This document shows positions 61,401-64,000 of a stretch of DNA of 64,000 nt, piece by piece. Position 1 is the first letter of the stretch; each line of letters begins with the position of its first letter. The stretch is from Cricetomys ansorgei (Eukaryota; Chordata; Mammalia; Rodentia; Nesomyidae). The position numbers were made by a program, and so were the translations under genes. The notes under the pieces are model-generated. The model was not told where the DNA came from, did not search any database, and saw only the letters and a program-made list of their open reading frames with translations. Location of the stretch: NCBI GenBank assembly GCA_026225945.1, contig JAMJFZ010001089.1, forward strand, positions 3,957,501 through 4,021,500, given 5' to 3'.

Positions 61401-63881
61401 GAAGTTGTTTTCATGTTATAGTAAAGAATCATTGTAGTTGAGTTGATATAGTTCATGCCTGTAATCCCAGGACATGGGTGGCTGAGACAGGAGGACCATG
61501 AGTTCAAGGCCAGCATTGACCCTATCTCAAAAAGGAAAAGGGGAAAAAAAAGAAGAAGAGAAAAAGAAGCGACAAGCCCATAAAGTAGTGCTGATTGAAA
61601 GTATCCTCTTGTAAATCAGTGGTTCTCAACCTTCCTAATGCTGCGGCCTTTTAATACAGTTCCTCATGTTGTGGCGACTGCCCACCATAAAATTATTTTC
61701 GTTGCTACTTGAGAACTGTAATTTTGCTACTGTTATGAATCGTAATATGATACGCAGGTAGTCTTAGACGACACCAGTGGAGGGGTCATTCAACCCTCCA
61801 AAGGTCGTGACTGCAGGTTGAGAACCACTGTTGTAAGTATAGTACCGGAGGGCTTTTTCTCCTTTCTGAAGGGAGAGAAGTTCTTCTCCTCTCAAGCCAT
61901 CGCTGAACATGAGGCCAGTTCATGCAGTCATAAACTGAAGGAAAAAATAACCACCGAGAAGAGCGAAATAATTCTTAATATTTGCTTGCTTTTAACATTT
62001 GCAAATATTTCGTTCTTTGTATAGAACCTGCACAATGAAATATCTGGCAAACGAGATAAATCAGAAGAAGTACATAAAATTGCTGAGCTTTGCGCAAACT
62101 CAATTAAGGTATAGTGATTTCATCAAGAACGCTGGTACAGTGGGGGAGGGTGGAGACTCTAAATTCGCTGTATTCATGTATGAGAATACCAAAAATTTTT
62201 TATAAAGAATGGTTGCTGCTGGCTGGCAAGGTGGCTCACTCGGTCTGGTAAAGGTACTCGTCACCAAGTCTGACAACCCGAGTTTGATCCCCAGAAGTCA
62301 CAGGTTAGGAGAAAACCAACTTCTGCAAGTTATCCTCTGACTTCCATACGTACACACTGGAAACAAATATTTAAAAAATTTAAAGAACGTGAGTGTTTCA
62401 TGAAGAATATTATTAATTACATTATTTGTTATTTTGCTCTAAAGACGAAAAACTTCTTAGAGGTGATAATCACATATAATCACGGGAAGAACCCGTGAAA
62501 GTTTGTTCTTCATTTACTTGAATTCAGGTCAGAGAGATGGCTCAGCCATTCAAGGTTCACACTGCTAAACGGCAAAAGTTTGGGTTCCGTTGACTGGAAT
62601 TCACCGCACTTAGGAAATATCCCTGTGGGAAGGGCTAGTCTTTATTCATTGGCTTGGCTCTCTGTGCAAAAATGAACGTGCTTCATTTAATAAAAATATT
62701 AACTGGTTGTTGCTAATGACCTTTGTCGGTGATGTTTAGAAATAATTTGATGATATAAATCTGTGGAATTATAACTGTTAGTGACTCTTAAAGTCTAATA
62801 AGACTGTTTTTTGAGCTAGATGTGATGGCTTTACATATGTAATCCCAGCACTCAGGGGCCTGAGGCAGGAATACTGCTGTGAATTCAAGGCCAGCCTAGA
62901 CAAGACAGTGAGTTCCAGGCCATGCGGGGAACAGAGTAGGACTTTGTCTCAAAAAACGAAGACAAACAACAAAGACAGGTTTTCTAAGGGCTGGGGTATA
63001 GATTAGTGGTAGAGTATTTGCCGAGCAGGCAGGATCCTGGGTTTGGTTACTCGCCAAAACAAAGATGCTTTTCTTAAACTTTGTTATTCTGCAGGATTAT
63101 GAACTCCAGCTGGCATCATATACCTCGGGGCTGGAAACTCTACTGAACATACCTATCAAGAGGACCATGGTCCAGTCCCCATCTGGGGTGATCCTACAAG
63201 AGGTATATGAGTCATTACATATCCCTTAATGTCTACCGTTGTAAGTCATCACACGTCTCCTAATGTCAGATGTCCCTTCTGCCGGTCCCATCTTCCCTAC
63301 CATGCCCGAGTACATCCCTGGTATAGAGTATCCACGGACACTCAGGGCTTCTTAGCAGTTTTAGTCTCCCTTCAGTGTGAGTCATCCAAACGTGACACGG
63401 TTTAGGAAATGATCAGCGGAAGTCCGCGCGTGTCAGTTATACGTTAGACCTGACTTGGCTGTATTTGGTGAGGTGGACTCCTAAGAAGTGGAAGTTGTAT
63501 GGTATATTTCTAAAAGGCAACTTTTCCCCAAAGATGTCAGAGGAGGCCAACTGTGGGTTAGGGGAAAGCTTAGAGCAGTGAGGCTGGAACGCAGATGGCT
63601 CTGGTCCTTGGTTTCGCTATATTTCTAGATTCTGGATCCAGCACAACTGACAGAAGGAAATTTACTTCTTGTATTATAAGGCCACTGCCATTTTATTTCA
63701 AGAAAACAAAATTAGTCAACTTGCACAGAGCTGTTAGAGAAATGCAACGCACCTACATTTTTTCCCCCTTCTCTTCCCGAAGGCTGCAGATATTCATGCG
63801 CGGTACATAGAACTACTTACAAGGTCTGGAGACTACTATCGATTCTTAAGTGAGATGCTGAAGAGTTTGGAAGATCTGAAG
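24721..63881 (+). CDS. Dsp: desmoplakin, N-terminal half (exons 1-22; 3' end outside window)
   Basis: Desmoplakin is the cytoplasmic plakin that links desmosomal cadherin complexes, through plakoglobin and plakophilins, to intermediate filaments in epithelia and heart. I recognised it from the N-terminus ([16 protein letters not shown]) and by following the protein through 22 exons. Exon lengths sum to 3,123 nt, exactly 1,041 codons, every junction is GT-AG, and no exon holds a frame break. Visible parts are the glycine-rich head (1 to about 190), spectrin-type helical repeats of the plakin domain (about 190-1035), and an SH3 domain inserted in them (about 471-528). Numbering runs 13 ahead of human because of a longer Gly tract (from recall). 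Mammalian orthologues are about 2,870 residues with 24 exons, so the coiled-coil rod and C-terminal plakin repeats are missing only because the window ends. The start follows a G at -3 (gccgacATGa) and matches the family start. Confidence 0.97.
24820..24867 (+). repeat. Dsp: GGN trinucleotide repeat encoding Gly16 in Dsp exon 1
   Basis: Sixteen glycine codons: nine GGC in a row, then GGT, GGC, GGC, GGT, GGG, GGC, GGC. A pure nine-unit GGC run is slippage-prone. Confidence 0.95.
25378..25521 (+). repeat. B1 SINE in intron 1
   Basis: 'ctttaatcccagcactaggg' to 'accctgtctcgaaaaaccaa'; well preserved, immediately after the CpG island. Confidence 0.9.
26627..26827 (-). repeat. B1 SINE with long poly-T
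   Basis: A run of about 26 T, then 'caagacagggtttctctgtt' to 'gattaaagatgtgcaccacc'. Confidence 0.9.
28663..28776 (+). repeat. ID-type SINE with (CA)n tail
   Basis: 'gggtttagcccagtggtaaa' through 'cttggcttctacccttgc'; the tail is about 20 CA units at 28,736-28,776. Confidence 0.8.
29530..29700 (-). repeat. MIR SINE
   Basis: 'ggtgggaaactgaggttaaa' and 'cactttgcccaaggtcttac' are the reversed MIR core. Confidence 0.78.
32422..32600 (+). repeat. B4 SINE (ID plus B1 composite)
   Basis: ID-like head with 'gagtgcttgcctcgattgca', then 'gggtgtggtggcatagcctt' of a B1-like body. Confidence 0.75.
33138..33280 (+). repeat. B1 SINE
   Basis: 'gtggctcatgcctgtaatcc' with the A-rich end 'caaaaataaagaaataaa'. 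Confidence 0.75.
33281..33395 (+). repeat. B1-like SINE, directly following another
   Basis: 'gatgtggctcactcctgtaa' to 'tcatctcaaaaaaaacaaaa'. Confidence 0.7.
33607..33733 (+). repeat. B1-like SINE
   Basis: 'cacctggcatggtggctcat' and 'tacatagtgagttctgggct'. Confidence 0.7.
34101..34283 (-). repeat. B2/B3 SINE
   Basis: 'gggatttgaactcaggacct' and 'aaccactgagccatctcccc' in reverse orientation. Confidence 0.85.
34645..34741 (-). repeat. (TG)n microsatellite attached to a minus ID SINE
   Basis: About 14 TG units, then 'ggggcttgaacccgtggcct' and 'acatgctctaccgctaaatg', the reversed ID. The TG run is the ID tail. Confidence 0.8.
35023..35174 (-). repeat. B1 SINE
   Basis: 'agacagagtttctctcttgt' to 'gggattaaaggcgtgtgcca'; one of the best-preserved copies. 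Confidence 0.92.
35270..35402 (+). repeat. B1 SINE
   Basis: 'gctgaggcaggaggatggct' and 'gaggccagcctgggctacat'. Confidence 0.8.
36333..36510 (+). repeat. B3/B2 SINE
   Basis: 'ggctggagagatggctcagc' through 'gtggaggacctaagttcagt'. Confidence 0.85.
36670..36859 (-). repeat. B3 SINE
   Basis: 'gttgggaactgaatccaggt' and 'aagttagctctctagcccc' in reverse orientation. Confidence 0.8.
37408..37543 (+). repeat. B1 SINE
   Basis: 'cgagtcccagcacctgggag' and 'ttccaggccagccagggcta', 340 nt before exon 2. Confidence 0.85.
37883..37985 (+). CDS. Dsp: Dsp exon 2, residues 70-104
   Basis: Acceptor ttgtctccacag, donor gtaaac. Reads [20 protein letters not shown] and on to LIVQP; this head segment is almost invariant between mammals. 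Entry phase 2, exit phase 0. The internal Met in GTM-SRHQ is not a plausible main start because exon 1 joins in frame. Confidence 0.97.
38141..38420 (-). mobile_element. antisense MaLR-like LTR copy (intron 2)
   Basis: 'tagtctatttcctgttgcta' then 'gggaaactataaagaaaggt' closely follow a reversed MaLR LTR end. Confidence 0.6.
38430..38645 (-). repeat. B3 SINE
   Basis: 'tgccatgtgggtgctgggaa' and 'tcttctggaagagcagtctg' in reverse orientation. Confidence 0.88.
38972..39070 (+). repeat. B1-like SINE
   Basis: 'cacagccagcacttgggaag' and 'gagaccagcctgagctgcat'. Confidence 0.75.
39822..39960 (+). repeat. B2 SINE
   Basis: 'agcaaggtggctcagtgggt' through 'cttgattccccagaaccca'. Confidence 0.8.
40010..40165 (-). 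repeat. B2 SINE
   Basis: 'gaggtcaaaggacaactttc' and 'gcatctcactggcccag'. Confidence 0.75.
40166..40297 (-). repeat. B1 SINE
   Basis: Poly-T, 'ttgagatagtctctctatat' and 'gcctcagcctccaaaggtgt'; ends 118 nt before exon 3. Confidence 0.8.
40416..40564 (+). CDS. Dsp: Dsp exon 3, residues 105-154
   Basis: Acceptor tttctgctag, donor gtattg. Encodes [10 protein letters not shown] through CDAYQK plus two bases of Arg154. It is helical head sequence leading into the plakin domain. A B1 and a B2 SINE end about 118 nt upstream of its acceptor. Confidence 0.97.
40565..41410 (+). other. Dsp intron 3 (846 nt)
   Basis: Holds a B1-like fragment (40,808-40,880), an AAAT-rich tail to about 40,945 and an ID-like fragment (40,970-41,045). 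The remainder is unremarkable. Confidence 0.88.
41411..41585 (+). CDS. Dsp: Dsp exon 4, residues 154-212
   Basis: Acceptor ttcctttcag, donor gtaagt. Contains [15 protein letters not shown]: Ser178 and Ser179 sit in a basic R-R-x-S setting (human 165/166 by offset) typical of PKA/AKT-type sites. Phosphorylation itself is inferred. The exon ends at the start of the first ordered spectrin-type repeat (...LGWMRQQR). Confidence 0.97.
41840..41993 (+). repeat. B2/B3 SINE
   Basis: 'gaggctggagagatagatga' and 'gggttcaattcccagcacca'. Confidence 0.85.
42785..42996 (-). repeat. B3 SINE
   Basis: 'gtggatgctgggaatcaaac' and 'atgagccatttctccagccc'. Confidence 0.88.
43030..43136 (-). repeat. B1-like SINE
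   Basis: 'tttttgagacaggtcttgag' and 'gtgatcctcctgcctcatcc'. Confidence 0.75.
43897..44062 (+). repeat. B3 SINE
   Basis: 'ggggcaggagaggtggctca' and 'gaggacccaggttcaattcc'. Confidence 0.88.
45370..45524 (-). repeat. B2 SINE
   Basis: 'agaccagaggacaatttttg' and 'cctgctgagccattttgcca'. Confidence 0.78.
45763..45875 (-). repeat. B1-like SINE with internal 'ggtgaggtttg' duplication
   Basis: Poly-T before it; 'attgagatgggtcctcgctg' and 'caagcagtcctcctgctgta'. The element 'ggtgaggtttg' occurs twice (about 45,788 and 45,813). Confidence 0.65.
45973..46101 (+). CDS. Dsp: Dsp exon 5, residues 213-255
   Basis: Acceptor ctctttctgcag, donor gtactt. Reads [10 protein letters not shown] through DKIKADL, part of the first plakin-domain spectrin repeat. 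First of seven successive exons (5-11) with phase 0 at both ends. Confidence 0.96.
46102..46929 (+). other. Dsp intron 5 (828 nt)
   Basis: No SINE, LTR or microsatellite that I can recognise, which is unusual among these introns. Confidence 0.85.
46930..46980 (+). CDS. Dsp: Dsp exon 6, residues 256-272 (51-nt exon)
   Basis: Acceptor tatcttccag, donor gtaagc. The smallest exon here encodes [17 protein letters not shown], a helix of the plakin-domain spectrin repeat. It is in phase at both ends, so skipping would delete 17 residues without a frameshift. Confidence 0.96.
47640..47823 (-). repeat. B2 SINE with TG-rich end
   Basis: TG units at about 47,664-47,685, then 'gtcagtggacaactttttgt' and 'ctgctgagccatcccgctgg'. 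Confidence 0.8.
47857..47930 (+). repeat. ID-type SINE fragment
   Basis: 'gctggagaagtagctcaaaa' through 'tgagtctccccagcatc'. Confidence 0.6.
48174..48335 (+). CDS. Dsp: Dsp exon 7, residues 273-326
   Basis: Acceptor acttgcctgcag, donor gtaaga. Reads [14 protein letters not shown] through [10 protein letters not shown] and carries the acidic [11 protein letters not shown] stretch. Spectrin-repeat helices of the plakin domain; phase 0-0. Confidence 0.97.
48336..49539 (+). other. Dsp intron 7 (1,204 nt)
   Basis: A B3 copy occupies 48,458-48,677. A short B1 scrap may lie near 48,690-48,810. The rest, to exon 8, is unassigned. Confidence 0.88.
48458..48677 (-). repeat. B3 SINE
   Basis: 'gtgggtgctgggactcgaac' and 'aatcactgagcatctctcca'. 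Confidence 0.85.
49540..49644 (+). CDS. Dsp: Dsp exon 8, residues 327-361
   Basis: Acceptor tttctttcacag, donor gtaggc. Reads [17 protein letters not shown] through HPASDKIE, a highly charged helix of the plakin domain. Phase 0-0. Confidence 0.97.
49645..50565 (+). other. Dsp intron 8 (921 nt)
   Basis: Its left half is a fossil hAT-type element with an internal 116-bp tandem duplication. The right half, 50,100-50,565, shows nothing I recognise. Confidence 0.88.
49811..50097. mobile_element. fossil hAT-type MER element with 116-bp internal tandem duplication (intron 8)
   Basis: 'gaaatattttagactctacc', 'aaccatggccatgttccaat' and 'tttgctgacttttgccag' follow a mammal-wide nonautonomous hAT consensus. 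The part from 'gtcattgtatca' (49,866) is repeated starting at 49,982 with about 10% differences. Confidence 0.7.
50566..50661 (+). CDS. Dsp: Dsp exon 9, residues 362-393
   Basis: Acceptor cttgtttcag; donor CAG followed by gttttt, which lacks purine at +3, A at +4 and G at +5. Reads [18 protein letters not shown] through ENAAYFQ. The protein continues FFEEAQS in exon 10 as in orthologues, so the weak donor must be the one used. At 96 nt and phase 0-0, skipping would remove 32 residues in frame. Confidence 0.95.
50732..50866. repeat. 45-bp x 3 TG-rich tandem repeat (intron 9)
   Basis: The unit containing 'gagtatgcatgtgtgtgtga' recurs at 50,736, 50,781 and 50,826 with exact 45-bp spacing and near-identical copies. 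Plain TG follows to about 50,909. Confidence 0.95.
50900..51070 (-). repeat. B2 SINE
   Basis: 'gtcagaggacaacctggttg' and 'accggctgagccatcttgct'. Confidence 0.82.
51586..51905 (-). mobile_element. antisense MaLR-like LTR copy next to exon 10
   Basis: Opens 'tgtgtcggttagctctcccc', includes 'agagaaaaggtttacttagc', and closes 'gtgacatcctaaccctgaca', giving TG...CA ends. Exon 10 starts 43 nt later. Confidence 0.6.
51949..52074 (+). CDS. Dsp: Dsp exon 10, residues 394-435
   Basis: Acceptor atttctaacag, donor gtactg. Reads [16 protein letters not shown] through LLEQIKELE in the plakin spectrin repeats. Phase 0-0. An antisense LTR-like repeat ends about 43 nt upstream. Confidence 0.97.
52075..52536 (+). 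other. Dsp intron 10 (462 nt)
   Basis: The shortest complete intron here. No repeat recognised. Confidence 0.9.
52537..52689 (+). CDS. Dsp: Dsp exon 11, residues 436-486 (start of SH3 domain)
   Basis: Acceptor tttgcaattgcag, donor gtgtgt. Encodes a basic helix ([19 protein letters not shown]), then the first strands of the SH3 domain from about Asn471 ([16 protein letters not shown]). Plakin SH3 domains are known to be atypical, with the usual Pro-peptide groove altered and packed against a spectrin repeat. Confidence 0.97.
53349..53460 (+). repeat. B1-like SINE
   Basis: 'tataatcccagcacttggga' and 'gggtacagagcaacaacaaa'. Confidence 0.75.
53699..53879 (+). repeat. B1 SINE with 47-A tail (intron 11)
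   Basis: 'aggccaggtgtggtggtaca' and 'caggccagccaggactacac', then 47 uninterrupted A (53,833-53,879). Confidence 0.9.
53893..54122 (-). repeat. B4 SINE (ID plus B1, reversed)
   Basis: 'gaagctatggcctcacacag' and 'ctaccactacatcccgagg' of the ID part, then 'gtaaccctcctgcctctgcc' of the B1 part. Confidence 0.65.
54534..54688 (+). CDS. Dsp: Dsp exon 12, residues 487-538 (rest of SH3 domain)
   Basis: Acceptor tgcctggcag, donor gtaagt. Reads [20 protein letters not shown] through [13 protein letters not shown], the remaining SH3 strands (to about residue 528), and leaves two bases of Lys538. The intron position inside the SH3 domain matches the codon split expected from orthologues. Confidence 0.97.
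54689..55477 (+). other. Dsp intron 12 (789 nt)
   Basis: No repeat recognised. The segment 54,880-55,090 has more CpG than typical intron sequence here. Confidence 0.88.
55478..55604 (+). CDS. Dsp: Dsp exon 13, residues 538-580
   Basis: Acceptor cttcattgcag, donor gtgtgt. Reads [18 protein letters not shown] through IRAMTIAK: the helix resuming the spectrin repeat after the SH3 insertion. Entry phase 2, exit phase 0. Confidence 0.97.
55605..56377 (+). other. Dsp intron 13 (773 nt)
   Basis: An ID-type fragment lies at about 55,736-55,818 (plus). A short stretch at about 55,999-56,060 resembles a hAT terminal sequence (ggtcctcaacgtgtgg), too brief to assign. Confidence 0.85.
56378..56579 (+). 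CDS. Dsp: Dsp exon 14, residues 581-648
   Basis: Acceptor tcacctctag, donor ACAG/gtcagc. Reads [18 protein letters not shown] through LPGHPQHQT plus one base of Val648. Matches the mouse form as recalled ([18 protein letters not shown]) more closely than human. Confidence 0.96.
56580..57232 (+). other. Dsp intron 14 (653 nt)
   Basis: Largely filled by one antisense LTR-like repeat; the flanks are too short to hold more. Confidence 0.88.
56680..57085 (-). mobile_element. antisense MaLR-like LTR copy (intron 14)
   Basis: 'tgatataacaacatgcccaa', 'ggataatttgtaaagaaaag' and 'cccaccctttaaaggc'-like middle follow a reversed MaLR LTR. Confidence 0.6.
57233..57459 (+). CDS. Dsp: Dsp exon 15, residues 648-723
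   Basis: Acceptor tatttttacag, donor gtgggg. Reads [18 protein letters not shown] through [11 protein letters not shown]. The opening [10 protein letters not shown] stretch is the most variable part between mammals in this half of the protein; the rest is near-invariant. Exit phase 0. Confidence 0.96.
57460..58020 (+). other. Dsp intron 15 (561 nt)
   Basis: Dominated by an alternating purine-pyrimidine tract, followed by a B3 scrap at about 57,820-57,895 (minus). Confidence 0.88.
57632..57737. repeat. (TA)/(CA)/(TG) alternating tract, hairpin-forming (intron 15)
   Basis: TA units, CA units, TA, TG units, TA, CA, TA in succession. The CA and TG blocks are inverted complements around about 57,662, so RNA or single-stranded DNA would fold on itself. 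Confidence 0.9.
58021..58187 (+). CDS. Dsp: Dsp exon 16, residues 724-779
   Basis: Acceptor gtttttgacag, donor gtgagc. Reads [18 protein letters not shown] through [11 protein letters not shown], with Ser779 split across the junction. Plakin-domain spectrin-type helices. Confidence 0.97.
58188..58949 (+). other. Dsp intron 16 (762 nt)
   Basis: A minus-strand ID piece at about 58,250-58,305 precedes a long AT-only block. Confidence 0.88.
58360..58815. repeat. AT-only low-complexity block (intron 16)
   Basis: About 430-450 nt almost without G or C, dominated by 'atatata' and 'ataaata'. It ends about 135 nt before exon 17. Confidence 0.95.
58950..59088 (+). CDS. Dsp: Dsp exon 17, residues 779-825
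   Basis: Acceptor tctttcccag, donor gtaaaa. Reads [18 protein letters not shown] through VEAYRCGLK. The acceptor lies about 140 nt after a 430-nt AT-only block. Exit phase 0. Confidence 0.97.
59089..59969 (+). other. Dsp intron 17 (881 nt)
   Basis: Contains a minus B1 and a degenerate plus B1 (59,660-59,750). An ID scrap may lie at 59,835-59,880. Confidence 0.87.
59336..59456 (-). repeat. B1 SINE
   Basis: 'gacagggtctcatgtaggtc' and 'ctgggattacaggtgtgcac'. Confidence 0.82.
59970..60163 (+). CDS. Dsp: Dsp exon 18, residues 826-890
   Basis: Acceptor tttaacttgcag after a T-rich tract, donor gtgtgt. Reads [18 protein letters not shown] through KIDKQIDF plus two bases of Arg890. Includes [16 protein letters not shown], a characteristic spectrin-repeat helix with Trp. 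Confidence 0.97.
60164..61053 (+). other. Dsp intron 18 (890 nt)
   Basis: Holds a minus B4 and a further degenerate minus B1 at about 60,660-60,800. Confidence 0.87.
60410..60603 (-). repeat. B4 SINE (ID plus B1, reversed)
   Basis: 'agggcttgagcccatgacct' of the ID part, 'ggccctcctgcctcagcttc' of the B1 part. Confidence 0.75.
61054..61216 (+). CDS. Dsp: Dsp exon 19, residues 890-944
   Basis: Acceptor ttttccctag, donor gtatag. Reads [18 protein letters not shown] through [10 protein letters not shown]; last full spectrin-type repeat region of the plakin domain. Exit phase 0. Confidence 0.97.
61437..61535 (+). repeat. B1-like SINE
   Basis: 'atgcctgtaatcccaggaca' and 'gagttcaaggccagcattga'. 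Confidence 0.75.
61617..61830. mobile_element. URR1-type nonautonomous hAT transposon, copy 2 (intron 19)
   Basis: Termini CAGTGGTTCTCAA and TTGAGAACCACTG are perfect inverted repeats. Flanks ttgtaaat (61,609-61,616) and ttgtaagt (61,831-61,838) are a 7/8 target duplication. It lies in the opposite orientation to copy 1. Confidence 0.93.
62025..62108 (+). CDS. Dsp: Dsp exon 20, residues 945-972
   Basis: Acceptor ttctttgtatag, donor gtatag. Encodes 28 residues ([18 protein letters not shown] to ANSIK). The pyrimidine tract is short and interrupted. A URR1 transposon copy ends about 195 nt upstream. Phase 0-0. Confidence 0.96.
62219..62361 (+). repeat. B2 SINE
   Basis: 'ggctggcaaggtggctcact' and 'tgacaacccgagtttgatcc'. 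Confidence 0.82.
62814..62958 (+). repeat. B1 SINE
   Basis: 'tgtaatcccagcactcaggg' and 'ttcaaggccagcctagacaa'. Confidence 0.82.
62988..63065 (+). repeat. ID-type SINE abutting exon 21 acceptor region
   Basis: 'agggctggggtatagattag' through 'gatcctgggtttggttactc' with a short A-rich end. Its 3' end is about 29 nt from exon 21. Confidence 0.78.
63095..63202 (+). CDS. Dsp: Dsp exon 21, residues 973-1008
   Basis: Acceptor tgttattctgcag, donor gtatat. Reads [18 protein letters not shown] through SPSGVILQE. Phase 0-0. An ID-type SINE ends about 29 nt upstream, so the likely branch-point region abuts the SINE. Confidence 0.97.
63203..63782 (+). other. Dsp intron 21 (580 nt)
   Basis: No repeat recognised. 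Confidence 0.88.
63783..63881 (+). CDS. Dsp: Dsp exon 22, residues 1009-1041 (last exon in window)
   Basis: Acceptor ttctcttcccgaag (A at -3), donor gtaagt. Reads [18 protein letters not shown] through MLKSLEDLK, the end of the plakin domain just before the coiled-coil rod. A second AG seven bases into the exon (gctgcag) would shift the frame, so the first AG is the coding one. Confidence 0.96.
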
Positions 63882-64000
63882 GTAAGTCCGTTTTCTTGGA
63901 GTTTAATAACGGCAACAGCCGCAGCGACACATAGCAGAGCACCTCGTTAGCTCTGCTTCGTTCTAACTCGGTCTGGTCACACGGCATCTCCCATACGCAG
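63882..64000 (+). other. Dsp intron 22, first 119 nt (window end)
   Basis: Begins with a strong donor (gtaagt). In orthologues the next exon is the very large rod-coding exon, not reached here. Confidence 0.85.

Larger units (their letters stand above)
61217..62024 (+). other. Dsp intron 19 (808 nt)
   Basis: Contains a B1 (61,437-61,535) with an A/G-rich tail, and a URR1 hAT copy. Confidence 0.88.
62109..63094 (+). other. Dsp intron 20 (986 nt)
   Basis: A B2, a B2 scrap (62,525-62,590), a B1 and an ID element; the ID runs almost to the exon 21 acceptor. Confidence 0.88.

Overview
This window is nuclear DNA from a muroid rodent. The evidence is a split, GT-AG spliced vertebrate gene sitting in dense rodent SINEs (7SL-derived B1, tRNA-derived B2/B3, ID/B4), two URR1-type hAT transposon copies with 8-bp target duplications, fossil LTRs, MIR and L1 fragments, and many long CA/TG microsatellites. 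The encoded protein is very close to mouse desmoplakin as I recall it but not identical, so a cricetid or a murid other than house mouse is likely. I cannot name the species.

The only gene I can support is desmoplakin (Dsp), on the + strand. Positions 1 to about 24,120 are intergenic and repeat-rich, with no exon I recognise. A CpG island at about 24,150-25,370 carries the TATA-less promoter, the 5'UTR and exon 1. The start codon is at 24,721. Intron 1 is 12,953 nt. Exons 2-22 then run from 37,883 to 63,881. All 22 exons join in frame without a stop, giving 3,123 nt, or residues 1-1041. The last two exons expected from mammalian orthologues (the coiled-coil rod and the plakin-repeat tail) lie beyond the right edge.

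The part seen here is the desmosomal head and plakin domain: a glycine-rich N-terminus, spectrin-type helical repeats, and one SH3 domain (about residues 471-528, split between exons 11 and 12). This half docks onto plakoglobin and plakophilin at the desmosomal plaque. The missing half would dimerise and bind intermediate filaments.

I found no undescribed biological system. The observations worth checking concern how repeats and low-complexity DNA sit against this gene. They are a 16-glycine tract in exon 1, a short upstream ORF, a G-rich promoter tract, a weak exon 9 donor followed by a three-fold 45-bp TG-rich array, LTR or SINE copies within 30-45 nt of the exon 10 and exon 21 acceptors, and nine LTR-like copies all in antisense orientation.
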